The notes under the pieces were generated by a model that saw nothing but the letters and a program-made list of their open reading frames with translations, was not told the origin of the DNA and searched no databases. Source: Acanthosepion lycidas (lineage: Eukaryota; Mollusca; Cephalopoda; Sepiida; Sepiidae). From it: a DNA stretch of 64,000 bases. The translations under genes were made by a program, and so were the position numbers. The DNA lies in the NCBI GenBank assembly GCA_963932145.1, contig OZ010571.1:113205128-113269127 (forward strand), in the 5' to 3' direction. Below are positions 45,071 through 57,578 of the stretch, in pieces; positions within the stretch are counted from its first letter, which is position 1; every line of letters starts with the position of its first letter.

Positions 45071-46866
45071 AGCAAAGCATTAATGCTTACGATTATACTT
45101 ACACTGGTGTTTCTTTTACTATGCGAAGAAACTTACTGTTAGAGATAAGAGCAAATAGCGGAATAGACTGGAATCTCTAGCCTTCCATAAAAGACGGTCT
45201 AGAAATATATGAATTACGAACCATGGAGAAAGAAACGGGGACCCCTCTATTATGTTTCCAAAGAAAATAGAAAGGAGTAATGTGAGATGATGTTCATGAC
45301 CAGGTGCATTCTGAAGACACAGAAAAAAATATATATTTGTATACCTCGTTTCTGCATTGAATCATGTTTCAGGGTAATTCATAATAATCTACCACAAACT
45401 GAATACAATATCTTCTGTCTAACGCTCTCCTGTCAGTATTGTGCAAATGCATGCCTACTGAAATCTACACATGGCATAAAACACACCAGATCTTAAAGCG
45501 AATGTGCAAAATAATCAAAATCTTTGTTTGCTGAAACAATGCACAGAAGTGCGTGTTGCCTGCATCATTAGGGAAATATGCACGTTTTTGGATATATATC
45601 GTTATATAAATGCATGAGAAAAATCTCTTCTATAGTAAGATATGTGCAAATAAATTACCCATATATTTTCATATATAGATTTAGGTAAGCAAATAAATAG
45701 GAGGCGTAAGGATATGAAATTATACATTTAAAAGAATAAATATTTATTTTTCTATGTAACATTCCGCCATGTCAAACTAATCAACGAAATATTTCTCTAT
45801 CACATAGAATGCTCAGTATGGTACGAAATAAGGGAATCCTTGCAGATTTATCATTGAACTAATTTTCAGAACTCTGACAGTTACTTCATATTCAGTTTGT
45901 GATTATTATAGTCACTTGATGGCAATATTTAGTGGGATTATTCATCTTTTGTTCACCCATTCTCTCTCTCTCTCTTTTTTCTGTACTAAGAATTTGTTTT
46001 AAGCATTTTTTCATTTATAGTTTAATTTCTGTTCTTTAGAACACGTAATTCCAACAAAAACAAGCATCTGTTTATTTCTTCCTAAAACATATTTTCTCCT
46101 TCCATTTTCTCCTTCCATTTTCTCTTCCAGTTATTTCTCACTAAATCGACCCCATCCAACCTAGAACCATCTTTGCCCTGGGCTCAAGTATTCAGCCAAC
46201 CATCCCAATGCTTCCCGCAGTTGACAGTGCAAAAATTGACTAGCGTTTAAATGCGTCACATCATAAAACACGCTATGATTTGCAAGCTCCACTGAATTTG
46301 CCCACTGGGTAGATCATTACTTTTATGCTTGTTCGACAAATGTAAATGATGCAGCCTCCAGCACACGGAAAACATCGGTGAACCTGTTCATTTTTGCCGC
46401 CTCCAATGACAAAAAGAATGTTCAGTCTGATACCATCTGCGCAGGCATGTCGATTTGTGGGCAATACTCACGTATCTTACTCCCTATTCTTCCACCATCA
46501 TTAATATCATTCGCTATTCCTTTTGCTTGAATCGCTGAAGTGTAATTTCATATTCCGTTGGTCATTCATTTCCCTTTATGAGTGTGATCACTTAATATTT
46601 TAACGGTCTGTCGCAAAAACGCTCCGTATTCAGGCTGCCTGAAAAGCGTTTATCTTTTTTTCTTAATGTTGTGGAACTTATGGTTTCCTCGAGAGATCGA
46701 CAAAGACTGTCTTTTACATATGTTCTTGTTAATATCACCTCTTAGAATTACTTGTTTAAAAATAGCATTGTGAAATATAGAGATATTATCATTTTATATC
46801 CGGCATTGGGAATTGTATATATCATTCATTTATTAATCAGTAAATTGTACTCGATAGCAAATATTT
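45071..46866. other. Nothing recognised
   Basis: A short (CT)n run at 45961-45974 and a 14-bp duplication of TTTTCTCCTTCCAT near 46090 are the only repeats seen. Confidence 0.5.
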
Positions 46867-46932
46867 CTGTCGTTTTCTTTTCTACATGTTTCTGTGTCGT
46901 TATACAGACAAATGTAGAAAAGAAAATGACAG
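46867..46932. repeat. 66-base hairpin, 29-bp stem
   Basis: The left arm CTGTCGTTTTCTTTTCTACA (continuing TGTTTCTGT) and the right arm at 46904-46932 pair at 26 of 29 positions around an 8-base loop. Size and mismatch pattern are in the range of animal microRNA precursors. No relation to the MITE families is visible, and nothing shows that it is transcribed. Confidence 0.75.
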
Positions 46933-48942
46933 TAAAATAAGTATCTATACATTGAAGTTCCTTAAATGTATATTCTACGAGATACAAAATTATATTCAAT
47001 CTGGATTTTCAGCAATACACTAACCTAATGATTTTTGTTTTAGCGAGATACCATTTCCTTCCATCAACTTTGGTAAATTGTATATCACATGAACTCTAGT
47101 ATCTACCAAGAAGTCTTTATATTGAAATTTAACAACACTCGAAATTTATCGAAATTAGCAGCACCCATAAATATTTCACGGTTTTCCTATTTGAATTTTC
47201 GGATAAATCTTAATTTTCAAGTTAATGATTGAAACAAATTCTTGCGCGTCTGACGACTATAGAATAGCCATGGAATATCTTCGATTTTTTCTTTAAATTA
47301 TTAAGCTCAACAAGTATTAAAAGTATTCCAATACCAGTAAGAAAACCGGTATAATTTTAAAGTAAGGTGTGTACAAATGAAACCATTCAATATCGATTAT
47401 GTTTTCTATTAACATACATTAAACCTATGAGAGTTATCCTCTTATCAATCTTATATCTTCATTTAACTATTCATTTTATATATGCTATCTTTTTCTATCT
47501 CAAACTAAGAAAACGCTGGTATCTTTTTCTTCTGTTTGTCCTTGTAATCAAAACGGTAAAGACAATTATTTCTCTGTGGCAATGCAGGGCGTAATACATG
47601 CAGTAATTATCTAATAAGGCAACAAGTAGAATTGTATTGCTTTTACTGGGCTTTTTCAGATTTGGTATGGGCAAATAACTTTCAGTTAACTGGGTATCAT
47701 TTTTTTATATACTACTTTGTTCTTACTTAGTATATTAAAACAAAATGACTTTTCTAATTCAAGATTGTTATTGAACACTTAGAATTTTTTTCTCTTGGTG
47801 GGCGTAGGCAAATGAAGAGCAAATTATACATTGTTTTCTTTTTAATAAACTAATTTAGAGTCAAGAAAAACGGCGTAAATTAAATGTTCTTAAGATAAAA
47901 TCTGATAAACATTTTTTTTTAAATTAATCGGTGACAACTTCTAAAACGTAAACGAGAAAGCACTGTGTATCATCAACCATGTATGGAAATATTAAAGAAG
48001 AACAACATTCCATTTCAAAGAAATGTAAATTTCGGCATTAAATGACCCATGTTGTGTTGACATGCCGTAAAAAAAAAAAAAAAAAAAAAAATCAACGGTG
48101 AATCATTATTTTTTTTAATTATATCGTTACTGTTATTAATTTTGCTTTACGGATGAGAAAAAGAAAACAATTTATACACTAAATGTATACACGTCGAAAT
48201 ATTTATAGGAATACGTCCATAACTCTATATAGACTGCAGTAAAATTCCTCAGATTGCCTGAGAATCATTAAATATTGAAAAAGCTGTCGAATCAACAGAC
48301 GCATTCGATCCAGAAATGCTAGCGCTTGAAAAACGTAAAAGAAAAGAAATGAAAAGAAATTGTATTAAAAGAGAAATGCGAATCTTCTTCAAGGGTATGA
48401 AATTACCTGTTGGCTCTGCTTAGCACAATAATAATATTTCTCTCCCAGGGAAATTTATTGGCAACCGCACGCAAAGAAGTCATGTGACTAATCAGCCACA
48501 CTATTTTATTAATTGGTAAATTTGAAATTCAAAACCGGAATTAAACGTGACAAATGAATGACAAGCGTTCCGTCTTTTTTCCTTTCTCATCAATTATATC
48601 CATTATCATTAATAACTGTGTTTCTGATTACTTTATCATGGATATGTTGCTTTCTGCTAAGAACATTTTTATTAGTAACGAAGATATGTTAATATTCACA
48701 CCTGATATTTCATATGTACGCCGGAGGTGACTAAGAGACAACAAGTTTGTCATCTTCAATCCATTCTTCTTACAGATAACATTGGTGTGACATTAAATAT
48801 TTCGATTATCCAATGGACATGTTCTGGCTCAATTACGTAGAAAGCGAATACTATACAACTAATTAGGATAGCGCTTATAACTATGGTTGTTAATTATTTA
48901 TCACGCAGCATTCTACTCTTCGCAGTTTACGTTTTCATAGTT
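46933..48942. other. Nothing recognised apart from an A run
   Basis: A homopolymer (A)23 lies at 48069-48091 without a recognisable retroposed body. No gene could be supported. Confidence 0.5.
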
Positions 48943-49373
48943 TTATATATATATATATATATGCCATCACGACTTCAGTGAATTTCTCACCAAATTGACG
49001 AGGCTTCCCTGTATTTTCTATACTTATTTTCGTGGCAAATGTTCTGACGAGCTTTGAATTTGAATACAGGAATCAAGGCCTGCTACTAGATTGACATCGA
49101 GGTACCACGCATTTACTGCTCAAATAGAAAAAGGTTACAGCCACTTCTACTCCAACCGATTTTCTTGCACTTCCCACCTCTCTTCCATCTATTTGCTTCT
49201 CTGATAAGTACAATCGTCAAAAGTTTTAAATGCAACGTTAACAGACACTTTCTATCGACTTGAATCCTCTTCAGCTTCTGTCCTTTGCTCAATACTCCAT
49301 ATTTTCAGTATCCTCTTTCTCCCCTTGTAAACCCATGCGTACTAGTTGTATTCCTACTGTGTTTGGAGTGAAA

Positions 49374-49375
<2 letters not shown>

Positions 49376-49422
<47 letters not shown>
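49376..49422. repeat. (TA)n microsatellite
   Basis: TA array with one TTA interruption; the MITE begins right after it. Confidence 0.95.
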
Positions 49423-49521
49423 CAAGGTTGGTTAAAAAATAATGACGTAATAATGTCGTTTTTTGACGTTAAAAAAGTCAAAAAACGACATTATTATGTC
49501 ATTATTTTTGCACCAACCTAA
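49423..49521. mobile_element. Palindromic mariner-type MITE, copy 4
   Basis: Left end AAGGTTGGTTAAAAAATAAT and right end TTGCACCAACCTAA, with AATAATGTCGTTTTTTGACG mirrored inside. The left TIR has lost the TGC of GGTGC. The insertion lies at the edge of a (TA)n array, which supplies many TA target sites. Confidence 0.85.
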
Positions 49522-50385
49522 ATTCTTTCTGCCTCAAAACCGAGTGGTCACACCGTTAGTATTTCGGCCAAAACAGACATTTTCGAATCTCACAATGGGC
49601 AGTTTGTAAAGGATGGAAATTCGTGATATCATCGTCGTTTGGGGAAGATTTTAGTAGACAACATCGTTGAAAAGTAGCTGAAAACCGTAACTACGTGTTG
49701 ACCCAAACGATGTGAGATAAACTGGGTAGAAGCTCAGCAGGACTGCAATAAAAATATAGAAACAAATGTAATACCGTTAGTTGTCTTACAGGGAATTCGC
49801 TAACGGCTCATATACTTCCGAGACTAAAGAATATATAGGGCCAACCGCTCGAGTATTACAACTCAAAGAATCTAATTATATACTAATCGTAACTGGCTTT
49901 TAAACTGGATATCAAATGACGGTAATCTCAACACGTCAGCTTCTTTTCCGTATTCTGTTTTCAGGAGAGCCGATTTATATATATCAGAATTCAATTTTCA
50001 GTAGGCATTTCAAAATTGATCCAAGTAATTAAACTTCGATCGGTACAGAAGTTTTCCTGTTTCTTTTTTTTTTTTTTTTTTCTAATGAAGACAATAAATT
50101 TAACTCGCTTTTCTATTATTACCGTTGGAGTAAAATCGTTTACTTTAAACTAAAACAAGTACGCTGCTTCTTAATCTGCACTCAAACATTTTCGAGAATA
50201 CAATATAGCGTTAAACAAAGTGAATGACTAGTTGATTGGCACTTGTCTAGTACACACTATGCTCAGGTAAACTTAAATGCAAACGGTTTGTCAGCTAATC
50301 AGATGTTGTACTAGACCAAAACAAGAACGCTGATCCAGAATCTATATTTAGCGCGGCCCTAACGCCTTAAACCACATAACGCATT

Positions 50386-50426
<41 letters not shown>

Positions 50427-51427
50427 TTCAGTGACAACGTCTCAATTCCCAGGTTGTCACAACTTTTCGCCGAATTTGGAACACATTATCTTGCCTTCAA
50501 CGTTTTGGGGTCTGTTCCATATTCAACTCTTATAAAGAACAGTCATACGCTTCAAGTCCCACGATTACCGGGGAAAATTCTGTACGTTCCAAATGTTCAA
50601 TTTTCTATCGGTTGCAAATTGCGATCTGAATGTCATTCCCTGACAGGTTCCATTTTCATTGTCTCGTGCTAACAAACCCGGTTTTTACGTCGACGTTAAG
50701 AATAAAACGTTCCCCACTAAATCTGATTGATTTTAAAAAAGTTTGAAAATAAATAAAATTATTAATCGATTTAATAAGTCCAAATAAAATTATTTTACAC
50801 AATTATGATCATTTATCAATTTTGATATGCACATACTCGTCAAAAGACGGAAATATAATAATAGTAGATAAAAGCAAAAGAAAAACAAAAGTCTAAAAAA
50901 GAATACAAGCCTTCATTGTAAAATGAAACAAACAATAATAAAACCAACTACGAACACTGCCATACTACGTCTACAACACATCAACTTACACAATATTGGC
51001 AATAGAACAATCAGAAGCTGTGTATATAGACAAATGGATTAGAAGCAAAAGAAAACTTTCCAAAGAACGAGGATTTTGTCATTTTCTACATACAACAATT
51101 CTAAGAAAGAAATCTCGTGTTTGCACTCATCCACAAATACGTTTAATGAAAAATGTATTAGAACATCATTACTGTTCAAACAATATATACATATATAACC
51201 CTTTATCACTTAATCGCAATCAAGTTTATATTGCAACTAAAAGGAAGGGAGTTACAGGGAGTGAAAGAGAATGAGAAGAATAAATCAGTAAGAAAAATGC
51301 ATTAAAGGAACAAGTTTCAAGAGGAACGATGATGGCGATTGACGTTGCATTCATATTTTTCAGTTTGTAGATGACAGGGAAGAAATAAATCTGAAGGGAC
51401 TAAAAGGTAAAAAAGAACACTATCCAC

Positions 51428-51430
<3 letters not shown>
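49522..51430. other. One TA array, otherwise nothing recognised
   Basis: (TA)n lies at 50388-50424, followed by an 8-bp hairpin (GTGACAAC with GTTGTCAC, about 50429-50460). Frames at 50454-50672 and 50996-51274 have no motif. Confidence 0.45.
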
Positions 51431-51470
<40 letters not shown>

Positions 51471-51488
51471 CGTGTGTGTGTGTGTGTG
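51431..51488. repeat. (TA)n-(TG)n microsatellite
   Basis: About 35 bases of TA followed by a TG run. Confidence 0.97.
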
Positions 51489-51630
51489 TTAGAGAGTATT
51501 GCTCGAATGATGACAGCCATCGAAAACGAATTATAAAGAAAGTCAGAAATCAAAGTTGCCACGACTGGCTATCGTTTGTGGCATGGAACTTACAGTCAAT
51601 TTCCGATTACTATCTCGAAAATACGCGTCT

Positions 51631-51649
51631 CTCTCTCTCTCTCTCTCTC

Positions 51650-51686
<37 letters not shown>
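51631..51686. repeat. (CT)n-(TA)n microsatellite
   Basis: About 21 bases of CT, a short link, then 30 bases of TA. Confidence 0.97.
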
Positions 51687-51688
<2 letters not shown>

Positions 51689-53275
51689 GGTGGGGGTGCG
51701 CACAGATTTATATCTTTTTGGAGCATTATGAAATTTCTAATTTTCTTTCGATCTGTCTTACGGATGTTAAACAATAAAAGAATACATAGAATATTTATAT
51801 AATATTTTCTTTTTGTTTTTCCTTTTCCGGATCCTCACGAAAACGATCCTTCTCAGCTTCCCTGTACGATATTTTTGTATGTTGTTACGGTATACTGTGT
51901 TATGAACACTATTCGCCTGTTCTTCATGCTAATGCAAATTTAATTATTGTATTTACATCGATAAGGGATGTAAAACAATGAGAAACGGCGAGCAATTTTT
52001 AAAGTTTAGGCAAACCTTTTCCGTTCACTTTTCTAGAAATTTTTTTGTGAAGGACCTGAATCTTGTCTCTAATTTTCTCGGTACATGTTCAATACCAGGA
52101 TAGACTCTACCATCTAGACTTCTATGGTAACCTCTCAATGAAGAAATACTCAGATCTCGAAAAAAAAGTAAACCATTGAACTAGCCTTCCCCAAAACTAT
52201 GAGAAATCAAAGACAGTAAAGTAAAAATATACTTTTGAGACCCATGTTCACTTCTCAAGTGATGGTTTTTAAAAATTATTTCGATTCGTCACGATATCAC
52301 TATCGTAAATGCTGTTACGAAGTATTGCTATCGGATTTACTCATATTTTCATATTTTGGAAAACGAATTATGTATTAATATTTGATACTGAGTTAGCCAA
52401 AAGGTGGTTTTCTCGCGTTTTATTAATCATTAATAAGAACGAATTTAAAAAAGGAAGTCTTCGGGACAATTATCAAATTAAAATCAGAAATTTGGAGCCC
52501 AAAAAATGTTAAATATAAAAGACATGCGCGGGCATATAAACACAATTAGAGAAAATTCCCATTGCATGTCAAAGTCACGCACACCAAGTGACACACGTGA
52601 TTAACATGGGTGCTGGAGCCACATCGGCGCTTGCAGCGAAATTGGCAGACTCAATTTGCTGGGGGAGGAAAAGACGATGACAGGTTGGAGAGGGGAAACA
52701 AAATGGACGAGATTCAGTTGTGCAGATGAATCGGAGGACAATTTGAGCTATGGTTCATCGTATAATTATCGGCCATATTTAATTTGATAGGATGATAAAT
52801 TGCTGTGTGTGCGTGCATGCGCGTGGGGCTGTCTAATCACTGTGTTTGAACCCGGGTTCGACCCCCATCAACATTAAATTGCTTCTCAGTATTAATGAAT
52901 CTGCGAAGATACAATCAGAAAGTTTAGACCGCAGCCAATGCCTTCTCAAATGTAAACTGTTAGTAGCACCTGTTAGATTCGTGTACGTTCTAATTTTGTA
53001 CGATTTCAGAAGTATATAAACGTTATACAGAAAAACAAAAAATACAGGAATCACGTAGTCGGATATTTGTTTGTCTTGTGTGTCGTTCGAAATGTTTCTC
53101 TTGTATCAATCTTTTCTTGGCGATGACTACGCAAAAAGAAGAGAATCCCAAAGAGAATAATTGATTCAAATGTGTGCATTCAATGTATTATTAATTCCTT
53201 TATGTGTATTCAATTTCAGAATGTGGGAGATCATGGTTCTCCAAAGTTTTCTGACTTTACTTTCTCTAAGTAACA
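51687..53275. other. Nothing recognised
   Basis: A perfect T-arm-like string (GGGTTCGACCC, near 52854) stands alone without a matching A box. Confidence 0.5.
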
Positions 53276-53870
53276 CTTGTCAGCAAAAGGTTGACACCAA
53301 CATAAAAATTACAAATTGGAAATACCAAAATCAAATTAGTAAAACAATTAAAGTATCTGGTAAGTACTTCAACAGAGAGCGCATAGTGCGACATTGAAAT
53401 CCGAAGGTGCATTGGAATAGCGAAATGTACCTTTCAAATGCCAAGCAGAGTATTAAGAAAGAGGGACATTTCAATTAGAAATAAAGAATGTAGTACTGAA
53501 CGGTTACGTCAGTACTAGTATATGGCAGTGAATGATAGACAATTTTCTCAGAAATGAAAAAGATAATTGAAGCAAAAAAAGTGGTTCTAAAGAGGATACT
53601 GAGAATAATATGGGCTAAAGATGGGAGTAACGCCGAAGTTTTAGAGAAAATATGAGGTTGGAGCAAAAATAATGACGTAATAATGTCGTTTTTTGACGTA
53701 TTTTTAACGTTAAAAAACGACATTATTACGTCATTATTTTTGAACCAACTTAATAGAAACAAAAACGATACTTATAATAAATATCAGAAAGAGCCAGTTG
53801 AAATTAATCTGGCATACAATAAGAAAAGTGGGCTTGGAATATTTGGTGCATATACAGACATGAAGAGTGC
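53276..53870 (+). pseudogene. RTE-like RT relic split by a MITE
   Basis: The plus-strand frame shows LQIGNTKIKLVKQLKYL, then CDIEIRRCIGIAK and VLRKRDISIRNK, then after frameshifts NGYVS and a block with EAKKVVLKRILRI. The next recognisable residues are NAEVLEKI, where the MITE at 53651-53755 interrupts. On the far side the frame resumes at about 53756 with ETKTILIINIRKSQLKL, then RKVGLEYLVHIQT. The order is that of the RTE-type C-terminal half, equivalent to the 30.6-kb relic downstream of its deletion. In-frame stops (after PT, after ESA, after IQT) and frameshifts show that it is inactive. Confidence 0.82.
53651..53755. mobile_element. Palindromic mariner-type MITE, copy 5 (in LINE)
   Basis: The ends read TGAGGTTGGAGCAAAAATAA and TTTGAACCAACTTAA, with a TA on both sides. 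Removing the element and one TA restores a continuous reading frame of the surrounding RT relic, so the TA is the target duplication typical of mariner insertion. The arms are otherwise nearly the same as in copy 2. Confidence 0.9.
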
Positions 53871-54053
53871 ACGTTGACACTGCTTGACTGGGCATGAACA
53901 CTTTGGATATGCTTGAGGTATAAGTAGGCAGTGTAGGAGTAGAAATAACAGAATTTTATTTTCTCCGCTAGATAACATTTTCTGCTGAAACTTTTTAGGC
54001 GAAACAGGCTAAAATTATAAACATTTCCAATTTGTACTATATCATATCAAATA

Positions 54054-54054
<1 letters not shown>
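53871..54054. other. Nothing recognised
   Basis: It may contain the eroded end of the RT relic, but no motif is legible. Confidence 0.5.
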
Positions 54055-54097
<43 letters not shown>

Positions 54098-54111
54098 ACA
54101 CACACACACAC
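54055..54111. repeat. (CA)n-(TA)n-(CA)n microsatellite
   Basis: A TA core is flanked on both sides by CA repeats. Confidence 0.95.
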
Positions 54112-54354
54112 GTGATACATTGGGTAATCTTGAAAGGTGCTGGATTTAGTCATTATTATGAAGAGAAAAAAGCAATGGCTAATTATTTTGAGTATGTAAG
54201 AATTGGACAGTTATTTTTATATGTAAAACCACAAAACAAATATAAAAGGCAATTTACTAAAGATGAAATTTTTGAATTAACAATGAATAATATAGTGATA
54301 GAGATACGGGAATGTTACCTTACAGTTCATATTGTACGATGCGAAAAAAGATAG
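54112..54354 (+). CDS. Unrecognised 80-codon open frame
   Basis: The frame opens without an early ATG (first at about 54175, MANYFEYV) and ends in TAG. The translated composition (YEEKKAMANYFEYVRIGQLF, then KRQFTKDEIFELTMNN) is more protein-like than most frames here, with mixed charge and few low-complexity runs. I know no family that fits. It begins directly after a CA repeat, so it could be a fragment of a truncated element. It may well be chance. Confidence 0.15.
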   Translation: MIHWVILKGAGFSHYYEEKKAMANYFEYVRIGQLFLYVKPQNKYKRQFTKDEIFELTMNNIVIEIRECYLTVHIVRCEKR

Positions 54355-54820
54355 TAAACTTCATTTAAGTATCCACCTGTATATTTGTTTTAAGTTCTTA
54401 GATTTTATGACATTGCAACGCTTTTCTTCTTGTATTTAATGGTTATATTCCATAGTGGGCACAGACTGATATTCAAACAACTGTTCAGTCCTGGTGTTGT
54501 ATATACTCGAGTATTGTGCGAGTATTGATAATCACCTTTTTACGCCAAAAAATATGTGGTCGCAATAAACACAGAATTTATCTGAATAGGTTAAAAATGA
54601 TGTGAAAAAAATTCATGAGTTTAACTATACATTAAGTCCAAGTATACGCGAGTATTTAGTAACTTAACTAAATTAGTCTCGGTAACCTGTACTCTCCACA
54701 AGACGCCTACTCTTGGTACTGCTGAAGAGGTTCTGCAAATTAATAAGGATAAACAGTCGCGATTCGGAAAAGGATCCAAACTGGGTGATCCTATGTCCGA
54801 TGTATGTATTACAAAAACGC

Positions 54821-54823
<3 letters not shown>

Positions 54824-54866
<43 letters not shown>

Positions 54867-54874
54867 GTGTGTGT
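54824..54874. repeat. (TA)n-(TG)n microsatellite
   Basis: About 39 bases of TA, then a CACG link and TG repeats. Confidence 0.97.
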
Positions 54875-55516
54875 GTGAAAAATGATATGATTTTGAGATA
54901 TCAGAACAATGTTGGAAAGATCTATGATAATATGAAATCTTTGTTTTTCCGAGTGAGGCGCTTTATCCCATAGGACTTCATTGAGCTAAAGTGTTATTAA
55001 CACATCTGTAGTTACTCGTGCACGCTGTAATCACATTAACGTAAATTAATCATCAATCAGAAGAAATTCTAAAGTACAAAATGTATCGCGATTTTTACAA
55101 CATTGTCATAGATTTTTCCGAATATCTATGAGATATAACTATATATAATTTTATATATCAAGAAATAGTATTAAGTAAATAGTAAGAAAAATTGGAGAGA
55201 AAAAAATTACGCGTTTAATCAGTTAGGATTTCAGCGGAGTGGGTTTTGTTGAGGTTACTACTACACATGCGCACGAAACAAGAGACGCTGGTAGTTTCAA
55301 AATTTTTGAAATAATATATTTTTTTGAAAGTAGCCAACATCATCAATAATTTTTTTTTTATCTTTATCAACTTTGTCCTTGAACCACATTGTGATTGTGT
55401 AAATCTGACAAGATTGGATATATATGATAAGAATATGGACGCAAAATTACCGTAGCTGAAATAGAGATCATGCCATTTTCCAGACATTTTTCATATTATT
55501 GAATTATTTACTTTTA

Positions 55517-55518
<2 letters not shown>
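54875..55518. other. Nothing recognised
   Basis: No gene or repeat could be supported. Confidence 0.5.
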
Positions 55519-55550
<32 letters not shown>

Positions 55551-55551
55551 C
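55519..55551. repeat. (CA)n-(TA)n microsatellite
   Basis: Short CA run followed by about 22 bases of TA. Confidence 0.95.
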
Positions 55552-55611
55552 TGTGCGATTTTTTTCGGCAGTAGTTAATGTTTGTAGCTCTTTCTTTTTT
55601 TAAAATCTTTT

Positions 55612-55662
55612 TTTACCCTCGAGATTGATTTGATTGGCAAATCAAAAATTCGAGGGTTTTTC
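55612..55662. repeat. TA-bounded hairpin
   Basis: ACCCTCGA and TCGAGGGT close an inverted repeat whose inner arms are TTGATTTG and CAAATCAA around ATTGG. (TA)n arrays lie on both sides (55531-55551 and 55676-55710). Confidence 0.6.
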
Positions 55663-55675
55663 GAAACGAGTCTAG

Positions 55676-55710
<35 letters not shown>
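55676..55710. repeat. (TA)n microsatellite
   Basis: Pure TA array. Confidence 0.97.
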
Positions 55711-55713
<3 letters not shown>

Positions 55714-57235
55714 GTGTTCTGTAGGCTAACTGCTCAAATCATTCGTTTCGTGTAGGAAATCTAGATATAATTGTATTATTTTGATCTAATTAGAATTTTT
55801 TAAATAATTGATAACATCTCAATTTCACACGAATATATATATTACCTAATTGAATACACATTTGAATTTGACCATATAATTTTGTATCAATCGCACATTA
55901 ACATGGGTTCAGTATACGAATGTAACCACGTAAATCATTCGTCTGTGTTTAGTTTAAGTGTTTAGCATGACTTGTTATGTAATAGTAAATTTAAGTTGCA
56001 TAAATCTCACTGAAATCTTTTATATATCAGATGTTCGTCTGAGATCGTTTCGTATCGACGAAAGTTCTAGGTTTTATGACTTAATAATATGTCGTGATTT
56101 CATTTGTGCAATTACTTGAACCCGTGTAGAACATTTAGCCGAAAGAAGATCCATGTACACTCAGTAAAACTCTTTCAAATTCCCTTTAATTAATAGTGAG
56201 AATAAAGAAATCATACTTTAAAAAATCTTCCTTCAGGCCGTAAAATTATTTTCTCTTGTTTGTACTTTGGAATTGAACGTTTGGAAAATCTGGGAAATCA
56301 GGCAAAAGAGAAATGGCACCAAAAATTTGAAGTGTATAATCTTCATTGCAATCTCTTATGTTTCAAACAGGTCTAGAAGACAAGATTAAACGAAACGAAT
56401 GTTTATGCACATACCACCCCGATAGTATACTTTTCCTCCTATCTCCCACTAATTATAGCTCTTTGTTTTAAAGAGAAAAATATTCAGTGGGTCGATAACA
56501 GCCTTTTTTATTCAGATATTTATCAATTCTGTTTGAAGATAAAAGCAAAGATGTGATTATTGTTTTATCATAGCGGTTATAAATATTCGTACTCCAGATT
56601 TTTTTATTTTATTTTATTTTCTCAGCATTGTGCGTTAACAAATGTCTTTTCACGCAAATCTGTTAAAGCTCTATTTTTTAGAAAAAAATAAGTAATGATT
56701 TTGTAACGGAGAAAAATAGCAAAGCCAAATCTATGTATATTTAGCAATGCTTGATATAAGAATATCTTTATTTTGCGATGTTTCTTTTCCTTTTTTTTTG
56801 GCTCGAGAGAAAGCAAATAAGAAATTTACCGTTGTGTAAGAATATATCTTTAAAATAAGAAAACTAAATGTTTGCCGTCTGTAGTATGCAATTTAATAAT
56901 ATATTCTACAATGAATTGAAAAAAAAAAAAAAAAAACTTCATGGCCACTACATGTTTGTTAGTTTTAAAGAAACTATTTGTAATTATGTTTCATGCCGTG
57001 CGAGCCAAAAATTATGTGTTGCTGTAAAACATATTCGAGCCCGGTGAATAGCAGCAATTCGCGGAAGTGATTACACAAGGGGTTGAACAATCTCTTGAGA
57101 GATGTGGAATCATAACCTCTCGATAGCTATTGACAGTTATGTTATTTGTAGTGAAGGATCTTAGGGGTCAAATAGATCTATCAACCACGTCTTATAATTA
57201 TGGACTATTATATTTCATATAGTCTAAATTGAAAT
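55711..57235. other. Nothing recognised
   Basis: An (A)19 run lies near 56918. No gene could be supported. Confidence 0.5.
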
Positions 57236-57239
57236 TTAT

Positions 57240-57578
57240 GAAAAATAGAGATGAACTGGAGATAAGATCTATAACGTGAGCAATGGAGACGTTTTAGCGA
57301 AAATGCCATTTATGATTAAAATCAGGAAGAGACAGACGAAATTTGCAAGGCACATAATGGTGAAAGAGTCCTTGGGGAAGATGATACTCATAGATCAGAT
57401 TGAAGTCAAGAGGAACAAAAGACAACACTACATAACCTACTTATCTAGCTTGACAAAATGGATGACAGAACAGGGTTCAGAATAGGTAACAGACAAAATT
57501 TATTAAGCGTTACAAAGAACAGGAAATTGTTAAGAGTTATGATGGCTAAGGTTCTGAAGTGACATAGCGTATAGTAGA
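57240..57578 (+). pseudogene. RTE-like RT C-terminal relic
   Basis: The frame reads VSNGDVLAK, then IRKRQTKFARHIMVKESLGK, KRNKRQHYITYLSSLTKWMT and EQGSE before a TAG near 57485. In a shifted frame KNRKLLRVMMAKVLK follows near 57540, close to the KGHGT-type end. This is the same C-terminal region seen at 30.6 kb (RKEGLE, IEG, RATNDR) and 53.8 kb. The best-preserved part stays open for about 70 codons, which is why a 69-codon frame exists here, but the element is 5' truncated and cannot be functional. Confidence 0.8.

Noticed and set aside
52845..52868. Pol III B box as evidence of another SINE
   Set aside because: GGGTTCGACCC is a good T-arm word, but no A box lies at a plausible distance and no body is shared with the other SINEs.
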